Shown: positions 1 to 9,288, counted from the stretch's first letter. The stretch is DNA of 64,000 nt from Argonema galeatum A003/A1 (GCF_023333595.1 NZ_JAIQZM010000019.1:40106-104105); one strand, 5' to 3'. Translations and numbers: made by a program. Notes: generated by a model from the letters alone, not told the origin.

Positions 1-384
1 GGTTTTGTTGCTGCCAGCCAAACCGTTGAAATTGATACGAAGTTTCAAGGAGTTAAAGGATTTTTTAGCGGTGAATCTTTGTTTCTGCTGCGGGCAACTG
101 GGCAAGGCGATATCTGGTTTAGTTCCTATGGAGCAATTGTAGAAATTCCTATAGACGGTGATTATGTAGTAGATACTGGTTACATTGTGGCGTTTGAAGA
201 TACTTTAAATTACCAGGCTGAAATGCTGGGTGGATTGTCCTTTAGAGGGCTAAAAACTGGTATTTTAGGCGGTGAGGGATTGGTCTGTCGCTTCAAGGGT
301 CGCGGACGTTTATGGATTCAGTCTCGCGAGATTTACGGTCTGATCAATTTCTTAAATCCTTTCCGCCCAACTAAGAGTAATTAA
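1..384 (+). CDS. AIM24 family protein, C-terminal part (5' end outside window)
   Basis: The reading frame is open from the first base to the TAA at 382-384, so the gene begins upstream of the window. The Gly/aromatic-rich beta pattern (FFSGESLFLLRATGQGD, GGEGLVCRFKGRG, WIQSR) is typical of the AIM24/TIGR00266 family of double-stranded beta-helix proteins, whose biochemical role in bacteria is unknown. An ATG or similar start inside the window is not needed because upstream codons continue the family pattern. The stop abuts the ATG of the M48 protease gene at 385, which suggests one transcript. The family call is by recognition only. Confidence 0.8.
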   Translation, partial: GFVAASQTVEIDTKFQGVKGFFSGESLFLLRATGQGDIWFSSYGAIVEIPIDGDYVVDTGYIVAFEDTLNYQAEMLGGLSFRGLKTGILGGEGLVCRFKGRGRLWIQSREIYGLINFLNPFRPTKSN

Positions 385-1218
385 ATGTCTTCTTCTTTTC
401 CAAGCGAACCCCCTTACAGCAGTCGCAATCCACCGCCCAATAACCGCCAGTTACTAACTCTTTTGGGAGTGTTTGTTGGGTTTATTATCGTCATGATTTG
501 GTTGTTGGGATTATTAGCGGATAGCTTAATTGGATGGATTCCTCCCAGTGCGGAACGACAGTTAGGTGCTGTGTTTGTTCCTAGTTTTGAGCGGTTAGCT
601 AAACCTTCGCCTGCACAAGATACGCTGAATCAATTGCTGGAAAGATTGGAAACTAAATTGCCAGCACAGCAGCGAAAGGAACGTAATTATCGAGTGTTGT
701 ACGTTCCAGATTCTACGGTGAATGCTTTGGCGCTACCGGGGGATGCTATTGTCATTTACTCTGGTTTAGTGGCAGGGGCGAAATCTGAAAATGAGTTGAT
801 GATGGTGTTGGGGCATGAGTTAGGTCATTTTGCTCATCGGGATCATTTACGCAGTTTGGGGCGATTTTTGCTGCTGAAAATAGCGATCGCTTATTTTATC
901 GGTGATGCCGATTGGTTACGATCGACTGCTGCTGCTAGTGTGGAAGCTGTGAGTCGATCGCATTATTCCCAATCTCAAGAAACTCAGGCAGATGAGTTCG
1001 GTTTGACCTTGTTGCAGCAAACTTACGGTCATGTAGCAGGAGCGACAGATTTTTTCGCCCGGTTGATGGAAAAAGGAAATACTAACTTAGCGTTTTTGTC
1101 AACTCATCCCGCACCAGGCGATCGCGTTGCCAAGTTGGAGCTATTGATTAAACAGCAAAATTATGGTGTCGGTACGCGATCGCCTCTTCCAGCCACACTA
1201 GCCCAACAAAAATCTTAA
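385..1218 (+). CDS. M48 family zinc metalloprotease, membrane anchored
   Basis: The 277-residue protein has one N-terminal membrane segment (about residues 25-47) followed by a peptidase M48 domain. The zinc site HELGH lies at about residues 144-148 and the distal glutamate is expected in the QETQADEFG motif near residue 200, as in HtpX/Oma1-like proteases. A C-terminal STHPAPGDRV stretch is also characteristic of M48 proteins. It probably degrades or processes membrane or periplasmic proteins. The ATG at 385 directly follows the stop of the AIM24-like gene, so translational coupling is likely. The substrate cannot be told from sequence. Confidence 0.9.
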   Translation: MSSSFPSEPPYSSRNPPPNNRQLLTLLGVFVGFIIVMIWLLGLLADSLIGWIPPSAERQLGAVFVPSFERLAKPSPAQDTLNQLLERLETKLPAQQRKERNYRVLYVPDSTVNALALPGDAIVIYSGLVAGAKSENELMMVLGHELGHFAHRDHLRSLGRFLLLKIAIAYFIGDADWLRSTAAASVEAVSRSHYSQSQETQADEFGLTLLQQTYGHVAGATDFFARLMEKGNTNLAFLSTHPAPGDRVAKLELLIKQQNYGVGTRSPLPATLAQQKS

Positions 1219-1326
1219 TTGACACTCCCCGGCCTCTCATACACAGGGTTTTTATCATTTCCCTTATAAAAACAAACTTTGCCAACAACTTAATTTTTTG
1301 TATCAGCCAACACTTATAGTTAAAAC

Positions 1327-1370
1327 GTAAAGAGTAATAGTATATCATGTCGGCTAAGTGTATCTATCAT
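1327..1370 (+). promoter_or_regulatory. Possible NtcA-type site upstream of urtA
   Basis: GTA-N8-TAG at 1327-1340 is one base from the NtcA consensus GTA-N8-TAC. TATCAT at 1365-1370 could be the -10 element, with 24 bases between instead of the usual 22-23. NtcA activates urt operons in other cyanobacteria, so the location fits, but the site is imperfect and AT-rich sequence can give such matches by chance. Confidence 0.3.
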
Positions 1371-1401
1371 TTAGCTGATTGTGCAAGGAGTAGTGAACGG
1401 C

Positions 1402-2727
1402 ATGACAAAGCGATTTAATCGGCGTAAATTTCTTTTGTATGGTTCAGCCACATTTGGAACCAGTCTTCTTCTGAAAGCTTGTGGCGGCGGCACCCCAACG
1501 ACTACATCCACTCCAGCTAGTCCAACAGCAACCACATCTCCCGTCGCAGCTACTAGCACTGCTGGAACAGACGCCATCAAAGTCGGAATTTTACACTCTC
1601 TCAGCGGCACGATGGCGATCAGCGAAAAAAGTGTCGTAGATGCCGAACAACTGGCAATTGAAGAGATCAACAAAGCCGGTGGCGTCTTGGGTAAGCAGAT
1701 TCAAGCAGTTGTCGAAGATGGTGGCTCGGACTGGCCTACTTTTGCAGAAAAAGCCAAAAAACTAATCGATCAGGATAAAGTTGTTACCGTCTTTGGCTGT
1801 TGGACTTCTGCTAGCCGCAAAGCTGTGTTGCCGGTTTTTGAAGAAAAGAAACATATGCTCTGGTATCCTGTGCAATACGAAGGCCAGGAGTGTTCTCAAG
1901 ACATTTTCTACACCGGCGCTGCACCGAACCAGCAAATCGAGCCAGCCGTTGATTGGTTGCTGCAAAATAAGGGCAAAGAATTCTTCTTAGTTGGCTCTGA
2001 CTACGTATTTCCGCGCACCGCCAACACCATTATCAAAGCACAACTGGCAGCTAAAGGTGGTAAAACACTTGGTGAAGATTACTTACCTCTGGGCAATACA
2101 GAAGTCACTGCGATCATCACCAAAATAAAACAAGCTTTGCCAAAAGGCGGAGTCATTTTTAACACACTCAATGGTGATAGTAACGTTGCCTTCTTCAAAC
2201 AGATGCAAGGTGCAGGATTAGGGCCAGATAAATATCCTGTGATGTCTGTAAGTATTGCTGAAGAAGAAGTCAAAGCCATTGGTGTTGAATATCTCAAAGG
2301 TCACTACGCTTCATGGAATTATTTCCAAACTGTCGATACACCTGAAAACCAAAAGTTTGTGGCAGCTTTCAAAGCCAAATACGGTGCAGAACGGGTAACC
2401 AACGACCCGATGGAAGCAGCGTATATCATGGTCTATCTGTGGAAGCAGGCAGTTGAGAAAGCTAAGACAACAGACATAGAAGCAGTGCGAAAAGCTGCTT
2501 TAGGCCAAACATTTAATGCCCCCGAAGGTAAAGTGACCTTAGACAATAACCATCACTTGTCCAAGTTTGTGCGGATTGGTGAAGTTGGGGAAGATGGGTT
2601 GTTTAAGATTGTTTATGCAAGCAAGGAAGCCGTTAAGCCAATTCCTTGGAATCAATACGTTGCTGACACCAAGGGCTATGCCTGTGACTGGTCAGATCCT
2701 GCCAAAGGAGGTAAATACAAAACTTAA
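1402..2727 (+). CDS. urtA: Urea ABC transporter substrate-binding protein
   Basis: This is the periplasmic, lipid-anchored receptor that hands urea to the UrtBC channel. The frame is open from a GTG at 1381, but the ATG at 1402 is preferred: AAGGAG lies at 1385-1390 and the protein then begins with [10 protein letters not shown]. The leader has a twin-arginine motif (NRRKFLLYG) and a lipobox ending LLKAC, so export by Tat and lipidation of the Cys are likely. A Thr/Ser/Pro linker of about 35 residues is followed by the type I periplasmic-binding fold ([17 protein letters not shown]), and [10 protein letters not shown] and YVFPRTAN are typical of the UrtA branch. It is first in the order urtABCD. 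Confidence 0.96.
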   Translation: MTKRFNRRKFLLYGSATFGTSLLLKACGGGTPTTTSTPASPTATTSPVAATSTAGTDAIKVGILHSLSGTMAISEKSVVDAEQLAIEEINKAGGVLGKQIQAVVEDGGSDWPTFAEKAKKLIDQDKVVTVFGCWTSASRKAVLPVFEEKKHMLWYPVQYEGQECSQDIFYTGAAPNQQIEPAVDWLLQNKGKEFFLVGSDYVFPRTANTIIKAQLAAKGGKTLGEDYLPLGNTEVTAIITKIKQALPKGGVIFNTLNGDSNVAFFKQMQGAGLGPDKYPVMSVSIAEEEVKAIGVEYLKGHYASWNYFQTVDTPENQKFVAAFKAKYGAERVTNDPMEAAYIMVYLWKQAVEKAKTTDIEAVRKAALGQTFNAPEGKVTLDNNHHLSKFVRIGEVGEDGLFKIVYASKEAVKPIPWNQYVADTKGYACDWSDPAKGGKYKT

Positions 2728-2773
2728 GTAGGCTGAGCAATGTACGCCTACTAGATTTGAGATGCCTCCATTA

Positions 2774-2802
2774 CTCGTGACCAGGTTGAACCTGGTCACG
2801 AG
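2774..2802. other. Stem-loop between urtA and urtB
   Basis: CTCGTGACCAGGTT (2774-2787) and its exact complement (2789-2802) give a 12-14 bp stem with a minimal loop. There is no T-run, so it is not a clear terminator. Such hairpins after a binding-protein gene often protect the upstream mRNA, giving more receptor than permease; that role is inferred here. Confidence 0.6.
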
Positions 2803-2843
2803 AAACAAGAAAGTCACGAGAATAAAATCGCGGGAGGAAAGGT

Positions 2844-4004
2844 GTGCTAGCAGGATTATTTGATGGCATATTTAACGGCATTAGCATAGGCGCTGTATTA
2901 TTAATGTCAGCGCTGGGACTAGCTATTGTCTTCGGTTTGATGGGTGTGATTAATATGGCTCACGGCGAATTAATGATGCTGGGAGCATACACAACATTTG
3001 TGGTGCAAAATGGTTTCAAAATTATCGGCGGCCCTTTGTTTGAAATCTATATCTTGTTTGCTCTGCCTATGGCATTTTTGGTGGCGGCTGTTGTAGGGTT
3101 AATTTTGGAGCGGGGAGTGATTCGGTATCTCTATGGGCGACCCCTAGAAACATTGCTGGCAACGTGGGGGGTTAGCCTAATTTTGCAGCAGTTTGTCCGC
3201 AGTGTAAGTTGGGTGCTGGTAATTGAAATTGCTCTGTTTTGCATCCTATTTTTTGGTGCTTTGTGGATTCTATCTCGCCGCCCGGATTTTGAGCGAATTC
3301 GCAATTTGGTAATAGCGGTGATGTTATTGCTTTCGGGAGCGATTTCTGCGGTTACGGGCGCATTGTTAAGCCAAACTTTTAAACTCGCAGTAAATAAACC
3401 CTGGTTTGGCGCTCAAAATGTTGATGTAACTGCACCCAAATGGTTGCGTGGCGGTTTACCTTTGGGGGATTTTCAACTTCCTTATGCGCGGCTGTTTATC
3501 ATGGCATTAACGATTATTTGCCTGGTCGGTATTTATCTATTTTTGCAACGCTCTGTCTGGGGATTGCGAATTCGATCGGTAACCCAAAATCGCACCATGA
3601 GTGCTTGTCTTGGTATTCCAACCCAAAAAGTTGATGCTCTCACATTTGCGCTTGGTTCTGGTTTAGCTGGGGTAGCTGGATGTGCTGTGAGTTTGTTGGG
3701 TTCTGTGGGGCCAAACACGGGACAAAACTACATTGTGGATACGTTCATGGTTGTGGTTGTGGGCGGTGTTGGTAAGCTGGTGGGCAGTATTGTAGCGGCA
3801 ATGGCGATCGGTACGCTCAATTATATTATCGGTTCTGGAACTTTGGCTTCGCTGCTAACTCCGATACCGCCTCTGGTTGATTTTTTCAATTTCTTTGCCA
3901 CAACGAGTATGGCAAAGGTGATGGTATTTGCGCTGATTATTGCGTTTCTGCAAGTGCGTCCGGCTGGGATTTTCCCACAAAAAGGACGAACGGTTGATGC
4001 TTAA
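2844..4004 (+). CDS. urtB: Urea ABC transporter permease UrtB
   Basis: This integral membrane permease is of the LivH/branched-chain amino acid type and forms half of the urea channel. The start is GTG at 2844 with a strong GGGAGG at 2832-2837. The N-terminal MLAGLFDGIFNGISIGAVLL, the conserved GVINMAHGELMMLGAY segment and the late EAA-like stretch VTQNRTMSACLGIP are characteristic. About eight to ten hydrophobic segments are visible over 386 residues, a normal UrtB length. It follows urtA by 116 bases and precedes urtC. Confidence 0.95.
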   Translation: MLAGLFDGIFNGISIGAVLLMSALGLAIVFGLMGVINMAHGELMMLGAYTTFVVQNGFKIIGGPLFEIYILFALPMAFLVAAVVGLILERGVIRYLYGRPLETLLATWGVSLILQQFVRSVSWVLVIEIALFCILFFGALWILSRRPDFERIRNLVIAVMLLLSGAISAVTGALLSQTFKLAVNKPWFGAQNVDVTAPKWLRGGLPLGDFQLPYARLFIMALTIICLVGIYLFLQRSVWGLRIRSVTQNRTMSACLGIPTQKVDALTFALGSGLAGVAGCAVSLLGSVGPNTGQNYIVDTFMVVVVGGVGKLVGSIVAAMAIGTLNYIIGSGTLASLLTPIPPLVDFFNFFATTSMAKVMVFALIIAFLQVRPAGIFPQKGRTVDA

Positions 4005-4060
4005 AAAGTTTTGAGTTTTAAAAAGAGATAAGCTTTTTTAAAGATAGGGAGAAAGTGAAA

Positions 4061-5839
4061 ATGAAAGAGGAGGAGAACGGGAGAAGTCGAAAAATATACC
4101 ACTTTCCTCGTGTCAGAAAGTCAGAACAGCAGAACGAGAGAACGGAGGAAGTTGCAACCGATACCAATGATTCAATAACTGCATCTTCTGAGCAGATATC
4201 TCCATTGGAAGAACAGGAAATGCCAGAGAAAGAAAATGGGGTAAATCGGGAAATACCCAGCTTGAATGGCGGCCAAAAGTCAGATAGGGAAAAGGTAACG
4301 GAGCAAGCAGTCTCACTAGATATTAATGAGCAGATATCCGCAGATATTCCGCAAATACCGCCATTAGAAGAACAGCAAATACCGCCGGAAGAGAACGGAA
4401 AAAATCCGAAAATATCCAATTTTACAGGCGAAAAAAACTCAGATAGGGAAAAGGTAACAGAACAAGCAGTCTCACCACATATCAGCGATCCGATATCCGC
4501 ATCTCCTCCGCAAATATCTCCGGAAAAAGAGGAAATGTCTGAGGAGGAAAAGTGGAAAAATCGGAAAATATACCACTATCCTCGCGTCAGAAAGTCAGAA
4601 AGGGAAAAAGCAAGAAATAAACAATTCTCCCACTCTACTACTGTGCCAATATCCGACTCTCCCATGCAACTACCTCGATCGCTCACTAAACAGCAGCGAT
4701 CGCTTTTAATTGAAGCGGTTGTTGTTGCAGCGATCGCATTCATCCTCATCTTTATAATGCCACCCCTACTAACAGTCTTAGGGCAAGCATTTCGCGTCAG
4801 CTTGTTAGGGCGATTTTTAGCTTTAGCAATTGTCGCCCTGGGCATCGATTTAATCTGGGGATATACGGGAATGCTTAGCTTGGGTCATGGCGTGTTTTTT
4901 GCCCTGGGCGGTTATGTCCTAGCCATGCACCTGAAATTGCAAATTCCTGCTGATGCTAGCATTCAATTACCGGAATTCATGACCCTTTACGGGGTAACAG
5001 AATTGCCTTGGTTTTGGAAACCGTTTTATTCTTTCCCTTTGACTGCGGTAGGTGTATTTATTATACCATCAGTGCTAGGTGCAGTACTTGGATATCTAGT
5101 ATTTCGCAACCGCATCAAGGGTGTCTATTTTTCGATACTGACGCAAGCAGCAACGATTGTATTTTTCAATTTTTTCAACGGGCAGCAGAAACTTTTCAAT
5201 GGCACCAATGGGTTAACGGATTTCAAAACTTTGTTGGGAGCTAATGTGAGCAATAATCAAACGCAGTTTGGTTTTTACACGCTCACAGTGCTTTTGCTCG
5301 CAGGTGCTTATGCTCTCTGTCGGTGGTTGACAAGCGGACGGTTTGGACGCTTATTAATTGCTCTCCGCGATGATGAACCGAGAACCCGTTTTTCAGGTTA
5401 CGACCCCACGGGCTTTAAAGTGTTAGTGTTTGCGATTTCTGCTGGTTTGGCTGGAATTGCGGGTGCTATGTTTACGGTGCAAACTGGTCTGATCTCGCCG
5501 AAAGCGATGGATATTGCCTTTTCGATCGAAATGGTAATTTGGGTGGCGGTAGGAGGTCGGGCTAGTTTGGTGGGAGCGGTGCTGGGTGCGATCGCAGTAA
5601 ATTTTGGCAAGAGTATTTTGAGCGAACAATTCCCGGAAGTTTGGCTATTTTTCCAAGGCGCACTCTTCCTAATTGTGGTAACGGTGCTTCCCGATGGTGT
5701 GGTGGGTTGGCTGCGAACTGAGGGAATTGAAAAGGTGCGATCGCTATTCGGAATCCGCAAGTACGCAGTCACATATCCCAGCCTAGAAGAAAACCCGGAA
5801 GTACAGATCGAACGGGAAGAATTAGAGACTGAGGACTAG
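4061..5839 (+). CDS. urtC: Urea ABC transporter permease UrtC with long repeated N-terminal extension
   Basis: The C-terminal ~390 residues, beginning near the internal ATG at 4664 (MQLPRSLTKQQRSLL), are a normal LivM-type UrtC permease: LIWGYTGMLSLGHGVFFALGGY, ALRDDEPRTRFSGYD and WVAVGGRASLVGAVLG are seen. Ahead of it lie about 200 polar residues made of four diverged repeats of about 52 residues, each starting near EENGK-x-RKI and ending near ISPLEEQ. The ATG at 4061 has AGGGAG at 4046-4051 and is better placed than the in-frame GTG at 4055. No signal peptide precedes the extension, so it should be cytoplasmic. Whether the extension is translated, or a shorter protein starts at 4664, cannot be settled here. 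Confidence 0.93.
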   Translation: MKEEENGRSRKIYHFPRVRKSEQQNERTEEVATDTNDSITASSEQISPLEEQEMPEKENGVNREIPSLNGGQKSDREKVTEQAVSLDINEQISADIPQIPPLEEQQIPPEENGKNPKISNFTGEKNSDREKVTEQAVSPHISDPISASPPQISPEKEEMSEEEKWKNRKIYHYPRVRKSEREKARNKQFSHSTTVPISDSPMQLPRSLTKQQRSLLIEAVVVAAIAFILIFIMPPLLTVLGQAFRVSLLGRFLALAIVALGIDLIWGYTGMLSLGHGVFFALGGYVLAMHLKLQIPADASIQLPEFMTLYGVTELPWFWKPFYSFPLTAVGVFIIPSVLGAVLGYLVFRNRIKGVYFSILTQAATIVFFNFFNGQQKLFNGTNGLTDFKTLLGANVSNNQTQFGFYTLTVLLLAGAYALCRWLTSGRFGRLLIALRDDEPRTRFSGYDPTGFKVLVFAISAGLAGIAGAMFTVQTGLISPKAMDIAFSIEMVIWVAVGGRASLVGAVLGAIAVNFGKSILSEQFPEVWLFFQGALFLIVVTVLPDGVVGWLRTEGIEKVRSLFGIRKYAVTYPSLEENPEVQIEREELETED

Positions 5840-5841
5840 GC

Positions 5842-5922
5842 AATTTTAGATTTTAGATTTTAGATTTCAGATTTAAATTCAATCTGAAATTACCAATGAC
5901 CAATGACCAATGACCAATGGCT
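5842..5922. repeat. Short tandem repeats between urtC and urtD
   Basis: Repeats of ATTTTAG (about 5843-5866) are followed by four copies of the heptamer ACCAATG (about 5892-5920). These simple repeats separate urtC from the urtD start at 5931. The same AATCC/ATTTTAG-like runs recur in other intergenic places of the window, for example 53560-53660. Confidence 0.7.
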
Positions 5923-5930
5923 AATAACCA

Positions 5931-6686
5931 ATGAGCGGAAAAATATTAGAAACTGAAAACGTAACGGTAAGTTTTGATGGCTTTAAGGCGTTAAATAACC
6001 TGAATTTCAGTATGGACGCCGGGGAATTGCGCGTAGTGATCGGCCCTAACGGTGCTGGCAAAACAACCTTCCTGGATGTAATCACCGGCAAAGTCCAACC
6101 AACTGTGGGACGAGTGATGTTTAAAGGGCGAAATACTCAACGCCTTTCCGAACATCAAATCGCTCGTTTGGGAATTGGTCGCAAGTTCCAAACTCCGCGA
6201 ATTTACCTCAACCTGACGCCCCGCGAAAACCTGGAACTTACCTGCAATCGCAATAAAAATGTGTTTTCTACTCTGTTTGGGAGTCTCTCTATTAGCGAAC
6301 AGCGTACTGTGGCAGGTTTACTAGAAACAATTGGCTTAACTGCCAAAGCGGATCTCAAAGCTGGGTTGCTTTCTCATGGGGAAAAGCAACGTTTAGAAAT
6401 TGGGATGTTAGTGGCGCAGTCGCCCGATTTGTTGCTTGTTGATGAACCAGTCGCCGGTTTGACTGATGAAGAAACTTATAACATTGGGGAGTTGCTACTC
6501 GCCTTAGCCCAAAGTCATTCCATTGTGGTGATTGAACACGATATGGAATTCGTGCGCCAAATTGCCCGGAAGGTGACGGTGCTGCACGAGGGCTCGGTGC
6601 TGTGCGAAGGGACTATTGAGGAGGTGCAGAACGATCCGCGTGTAATTGAGGTGTATTTGGGCCAACAGTCGGAAACTGAGGAGTGA
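5931..6686 (+). CDS. urtD: Urea ABC transporter ATP-binding protein UrtD
   Basis: This is one of the two ATPases that power urea uptake, placed on the cytoplasmic face. The 251-residue protein shows Walker A GPNGAGKT (38-45), the LivG-type segment GIGRKFQTPRIYLNLTPREN, an ABC signature-like LLSHGEKQRLEIGM, Walker B LLLVDEPVAGL and the switch histidine in VVIEHDMEF. This is the LivG half; the LivF half is urtE at 10524, separated here by 3.8 kb of unrelated genes. The start ATG follows a tandem-repeat spacer and lacks a clear Shine-Dalgarno. Confidence 0.95.
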   Translation: MSGKILETENVTVSFDGFKALNNLNFSMDAGELRVVIGPNGAGKTTFLDVITGKVQPTVGRVMFKGRNTQRLSEHQIARLGIGRKFQTPRIYLNLTPRENLELTCNRNKNVFSTLFGSLSISEQRTVAGLLETIGLTAKADLKAGLLSHGEKQRLEIGMLVAQSPDLLLVDEPVAGLTDEETYNIGELLLALAQSHSIVVIEHDMEFVRQIARKVTVLHEGSVLCEGTIEEVQNDPRVIEVYLGQQSETEE

Positions 6687-7001
6687 TATAGCTAGGGGCT
6701 AGGGGCTTTCTTGCTAGGGGCTAGGGAAGAGGGAAGAGGGAAAAGGTTACTCCGTAAGGGATTTGGAAAATAAGTAAGAGTTGGAGTTGCCCTAACTGCC
6801 AAGAAGGTTGCTATAACTGACGAGGCGGTCAGCGCATCCAATGTTCCAGGGCAAACGCATCTTGTCAAGAATAACTTTTAATCTCATTTAAACTGGAGTT
6901 CACCCTGCGGGGGAACTCCAGTTTAAGTATTGTTGACGAATAAGAAATAACCGCAGCAGCCAGTGTAGATGTGTAGTAGGTAGACCGAAATAGCAAAACC
7001 T
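6687..7001. other. Intergenic region after urtD
   Basis: No gene is seen. The first 60 bases contain GGGGCTA heptamer repeats (about 6692-6725) followed by AGGGAAG runs, also found at 46290-46315 in inverse orientation. A strong hairpin lies at 6890-6924. Its left part, 6770-6860, shows nothing recognisable. Confidence 0.6.
6890..6924. terminator. Hairpin after urtD, possible terminator
   Basis: AAACTGGAGTTC at 6890-6901 pairs exactly with GAACTCCAGTTT at 6913-6924 around an 11-base loop. A 12 bp perfect stem is strong, but only a short T-containing tail follows, so factor-independent termination is plausible rather than certain. Confidence 0.5.
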
Positions 7002-7883
7002 ATGAAAGCACTTCATTTTAAGAAATGGTTATTAGAACCTAACCAAACACTCATTCATCTGAAAGCAAGGCTGCTCTTGGTTCTATTAATTGCAGCAGGG
7101 TTTACGGGAAATTTCTTTCGTTTTCCAATTTTCTTTGGAGTTGATTTTCTCTTTGGCAGTATAGCTACGTTGATTATTGTACGCATATATGGAGTTTGGT
7201 GGGGAACAGCAGCAGCTTTCATTGCCAGCAGCTACACCTACTTTGCTTGGGAGCATCCATTCGGCATTATCATCTTCACTTGTGAAACTCTGTTTGTCGG
7301 AATGTTCCTGCGTCGGCACAACCAGAACATACTGCTGTTGGATGGAATGTTCTGGCTGTTAGTGGGTATGCCTATGGTTGTAATTATTTACTCCACATTT
7401 CTACCTGTAGATCTGACCCAACTTTTGCTGTTAATGTTTAAACAGTCTATCAACGGCATTTTTAATGCTCTTGTTGCCAATCTGTTTATCCTCGGTTGCT
7501 CGCAGCAAAACTGGACTGGTTTACAAGGAGTCAGAACTACCCTATCTTTGCGAAACATACTTCTGAATTTGTTAGTTGCTTTTGTGTTTTTTCCATCTCT
7601 TACATTAATGATGATGGATTCACAGCAAGCCGTTCGTGAGATAGAAACGAGAATTCAAACAAACCTTCAGGTACTCTCTGTAGATATGGCAGCCCAAGTC
7701 CAGCAGTGGTATCAACAATCTCTTGGCTCGGCTAAGGAGCTAGCGAAGTTTGTGGCAGACTTGGAAAATACTTCGGCATCTAAGCTTCAACAAAATGTAG
7801 AATTGCTGCAACGTTCTCTGTCTCAATTTCAAAATATGGAAGTAGAGGATATCCGCAATTGGAGAGATGGCAGATCAATTTAG
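7002..7883 (+). CDS. Membrane sensor N-terminal region, probably truncated
   Basis: The 293-residue protein has roughly seven or eight hydrophobic segments in residues 20-205 (FGVDFLFGSIATLIIVRIYG, WWGTAAAFIASSYTYFAW) resembling the membrane input domains of cyanobacterial sensor kinases (MASE1/DUF4118-like). After the last segment comes an amphipathic stretch (MDSQQAVREIETRIQTNLQ) like the first helix of an extracytoplasmic sensor domain. The protein then stops, with no kinase, GGDEF or other output. It therefore looks like the front end of a larger sensor that has lost its remainder, though a stand-alone role is possible. It lies between urtD and urtE. Confidence 0.6.
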   Translation: MKALHFKKWLLEPNQTLIHLKARLLLVLLIAAGFTGNFFRFPIFFGVDFLFGSIATLIIVRIYGVWWGTAAAFIASSYTYFAWEHPFGIIIFTCETLFVGMFLRRHNQNILLLDGMFWLLVGMPMVVIIYSTFLPVDLTQLLLLMFKQSINGIFNALVANLFILGCSQQNWTGLQGVRTTLSLRNILLNLLVAFVFFPSLTLMMMDSQQAVREIETRIQTNLQVLSVDMAAQVQQWYQQSLGSAKELAKFVADLENTSASKLQQNVELLQRSLSQFQNMEVEDIRNWRDGRSI

Positions 7884-7926
7884 AGTTTGCTGTTGTTAAG
7901 AGTAGTCATTCTGAGTTAGGAGCTAT

Positions 7927-8160
7927 ATGCAAGATACAACTGTTAGACCTGAGCGTAGCGCGAAGCGCATCACTAGGAAAAATCTGGTTTCCAGCCTGCT
8001 GATCGGCCTTGGGCTCGGCATCCTTGCAGGCGCACCCCTGGGCTGGTTTACGCATCGAATTTATGCCCAGCAACGTGCTGCCCAGGTTCTGCTTTGTCGG
8101 CAACAAAGTTTCGGAGTGTCTGAAGCCGAACTGCAATCCCGCTGCGGCAGCGTCTATTAA
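7927..8160 (+). CDS. Small conserved-looking membrane protein, unknown function
   Basis: This 77-residue basic protein has one central hydrophobic segment (about residues 23-44, LVSSLLIGLGLGILAGAPLG) and a polar C-terminus with two cysteines (LLCRQQSFGVSEAELQSRC). The ATG at 7927 has TAGGAGC just upstream at a suitable distance. A hairpin beginning at the stop codon suggests the transcript ends here. I do not recognise the family, though the composition looks like a real small cyanobacterial protein. The antisense frame at 7906-8181 is taken as a shadow. Confidence 0.55.
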   Translation: MQDTTVRPERSAKRITRKNLVSSLLIGLGLGILAGAPLGWFTHRIYAQQRAAQVLLCRQQSFGVSEAELQSRCGSVY

Positions 8161-8187
8161 AGCTTTGACTGGAAGGGTCAAAGCTTT
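8159..8187. terminator. Hairpin at the stop of the small membrane protein gene
   Basis: AAAGCTTTGAC (8159-8169) and GTCAAAGCTTT (8177-8187) form an 11 bp perfect stem with a 7-base loop. It starts within the stop codon. No T-run follows, so its strength as a terminator is doubtful. Confidence 0.45.
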
Positions 8188-8718
8188 GACCCTAACACTA
8201 CCCCAAGATTGGGAGTCTCAAGAGTGATGAAGATGCCGTAGCGTAGGTCGCACTAACATGGCAGTGACCCCAAAGTTGGGCTTGAGGGCAACTACGGCTG
8301 TGAGTGTTACCCCATAGCCTCTGGGCACTTGCAATAGCGAGGCTTTGTAATTGAGCGATCGTCACTACCTGGTTAGAGGATATAAAAATTAGAAGTAGGG
8401 CTGCTCCAATCCATGACCTTTTGATCTGTCCTCATTTCTGTAAGGGCGATACTTCCTGTAAACGAAGACAGAATCTTCTTTCTGGTTTTGTGTAATAAAT
8501 ATATTGTTGAAACTCGACAGAGCCAGTTGGGCTTGTGTGGACAAAGGCCAATTTACCTCTTGAGGCGCTTAACTGGAAGGTGGTTTTTATAGTAGCATCA
8601 TATCAAGCTAAAAAAATGGATGACAGGTAGCGACCTTACAGCTACTTCAAATGCCAACACGGTATATAAGTTATCAGACTTTGGGCGATATACCAATCAC
8701 GGGGGAGCATATTTACTC
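8188..8718. other. Gene-free region before the DUF4833 gene
   Basis: About 530 bases carry no supportable gene on either strand; frames are broken by frequent stops. The frame of the next gene is open from 8620, but those 33 codons precede a better start with a signal peptide. No promoter or RNA element is recognised. Confidence 0.5.
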
Positions 8719-9288
8719 ATGTTCAAACACAAAAATAAATTCGCTATAGTTACCTTTAGCCATTTAATATTGTTGTCCGTCGCGTCACCTTTACTGGCAA
8801 ATGACATCCCAAGCCTTTTTCATATATCGAAGAATGATAATGGCAATCAAGTGCATTATGGGATACGACTAAACGAAAACTGTTTGCCAATGGGAACTAA
8901 GCCAGTATATGTATATTGGCATAAGGAAAATGGAACAACTGGGGAACTTATGCAACTAGAAGAACCAGGTTACGGAATCTTCAGCCAGTCTGTCTCTGGG
9001 CAAAGGGTAGAGATCATTCTAAATGCTTTTCAAACTAGAGGTATTCAAAAATTAATCACAGTCAGATCTGTAAAGTTGAATAATGGAAGTTGCCAAGCTT
9101 CAGCGTTTACTACAATTAATGGCAAGCCAATGCAACTATCCAGGTTGCAGATTCTTCTAAGTAATATTATGAGAAACCCGTTTACTGGCGGTACGATAGG
9201 GGGGAGGTTAGTTAATCTTACACTCATCAGTTCGACTAAAGATGAAGAAGTAATTTCATGTAGTTCGGATTGTCGCTTTGGTCTTTAA
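8719..9288 (+). CDS. Secreted DUF4833 domain protein
   Basis: The ATG at 8719 gives a clear signal peptide (MFKHKNKFAIVTFSHLILL, cleavage likely after SPLLA), so it is preferred over the upstream TTG-type start at 8620. The mature part has LFHISKNDNGNQVHYGIRLN, PVYVYWHKENG and EEPGYGIFSQ, which match the DUF4833 pattern (a family of small secreted proteins of unknown function). Mature length is about 160 residues, normal for that family. It stands alone between two repeat-rich spacers. Confidence 0.75.
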   Translation: MFKHKNKFAIVTFSHLILLSVASPLLANDIPSLFHISKNDNGNQVHYGIRLNENCLPMGTKPVYVYWHKENGTTGELMQLEEPGYGIFSQSVSGQRVEIILNAFQTRGIQKLITVRSVKLNNGSCQASAFTTINGKPMQLSRLQILLSNIMRNPFTGGTIGGRLVNLTLISSTKDEEVISCSSDCRFGL

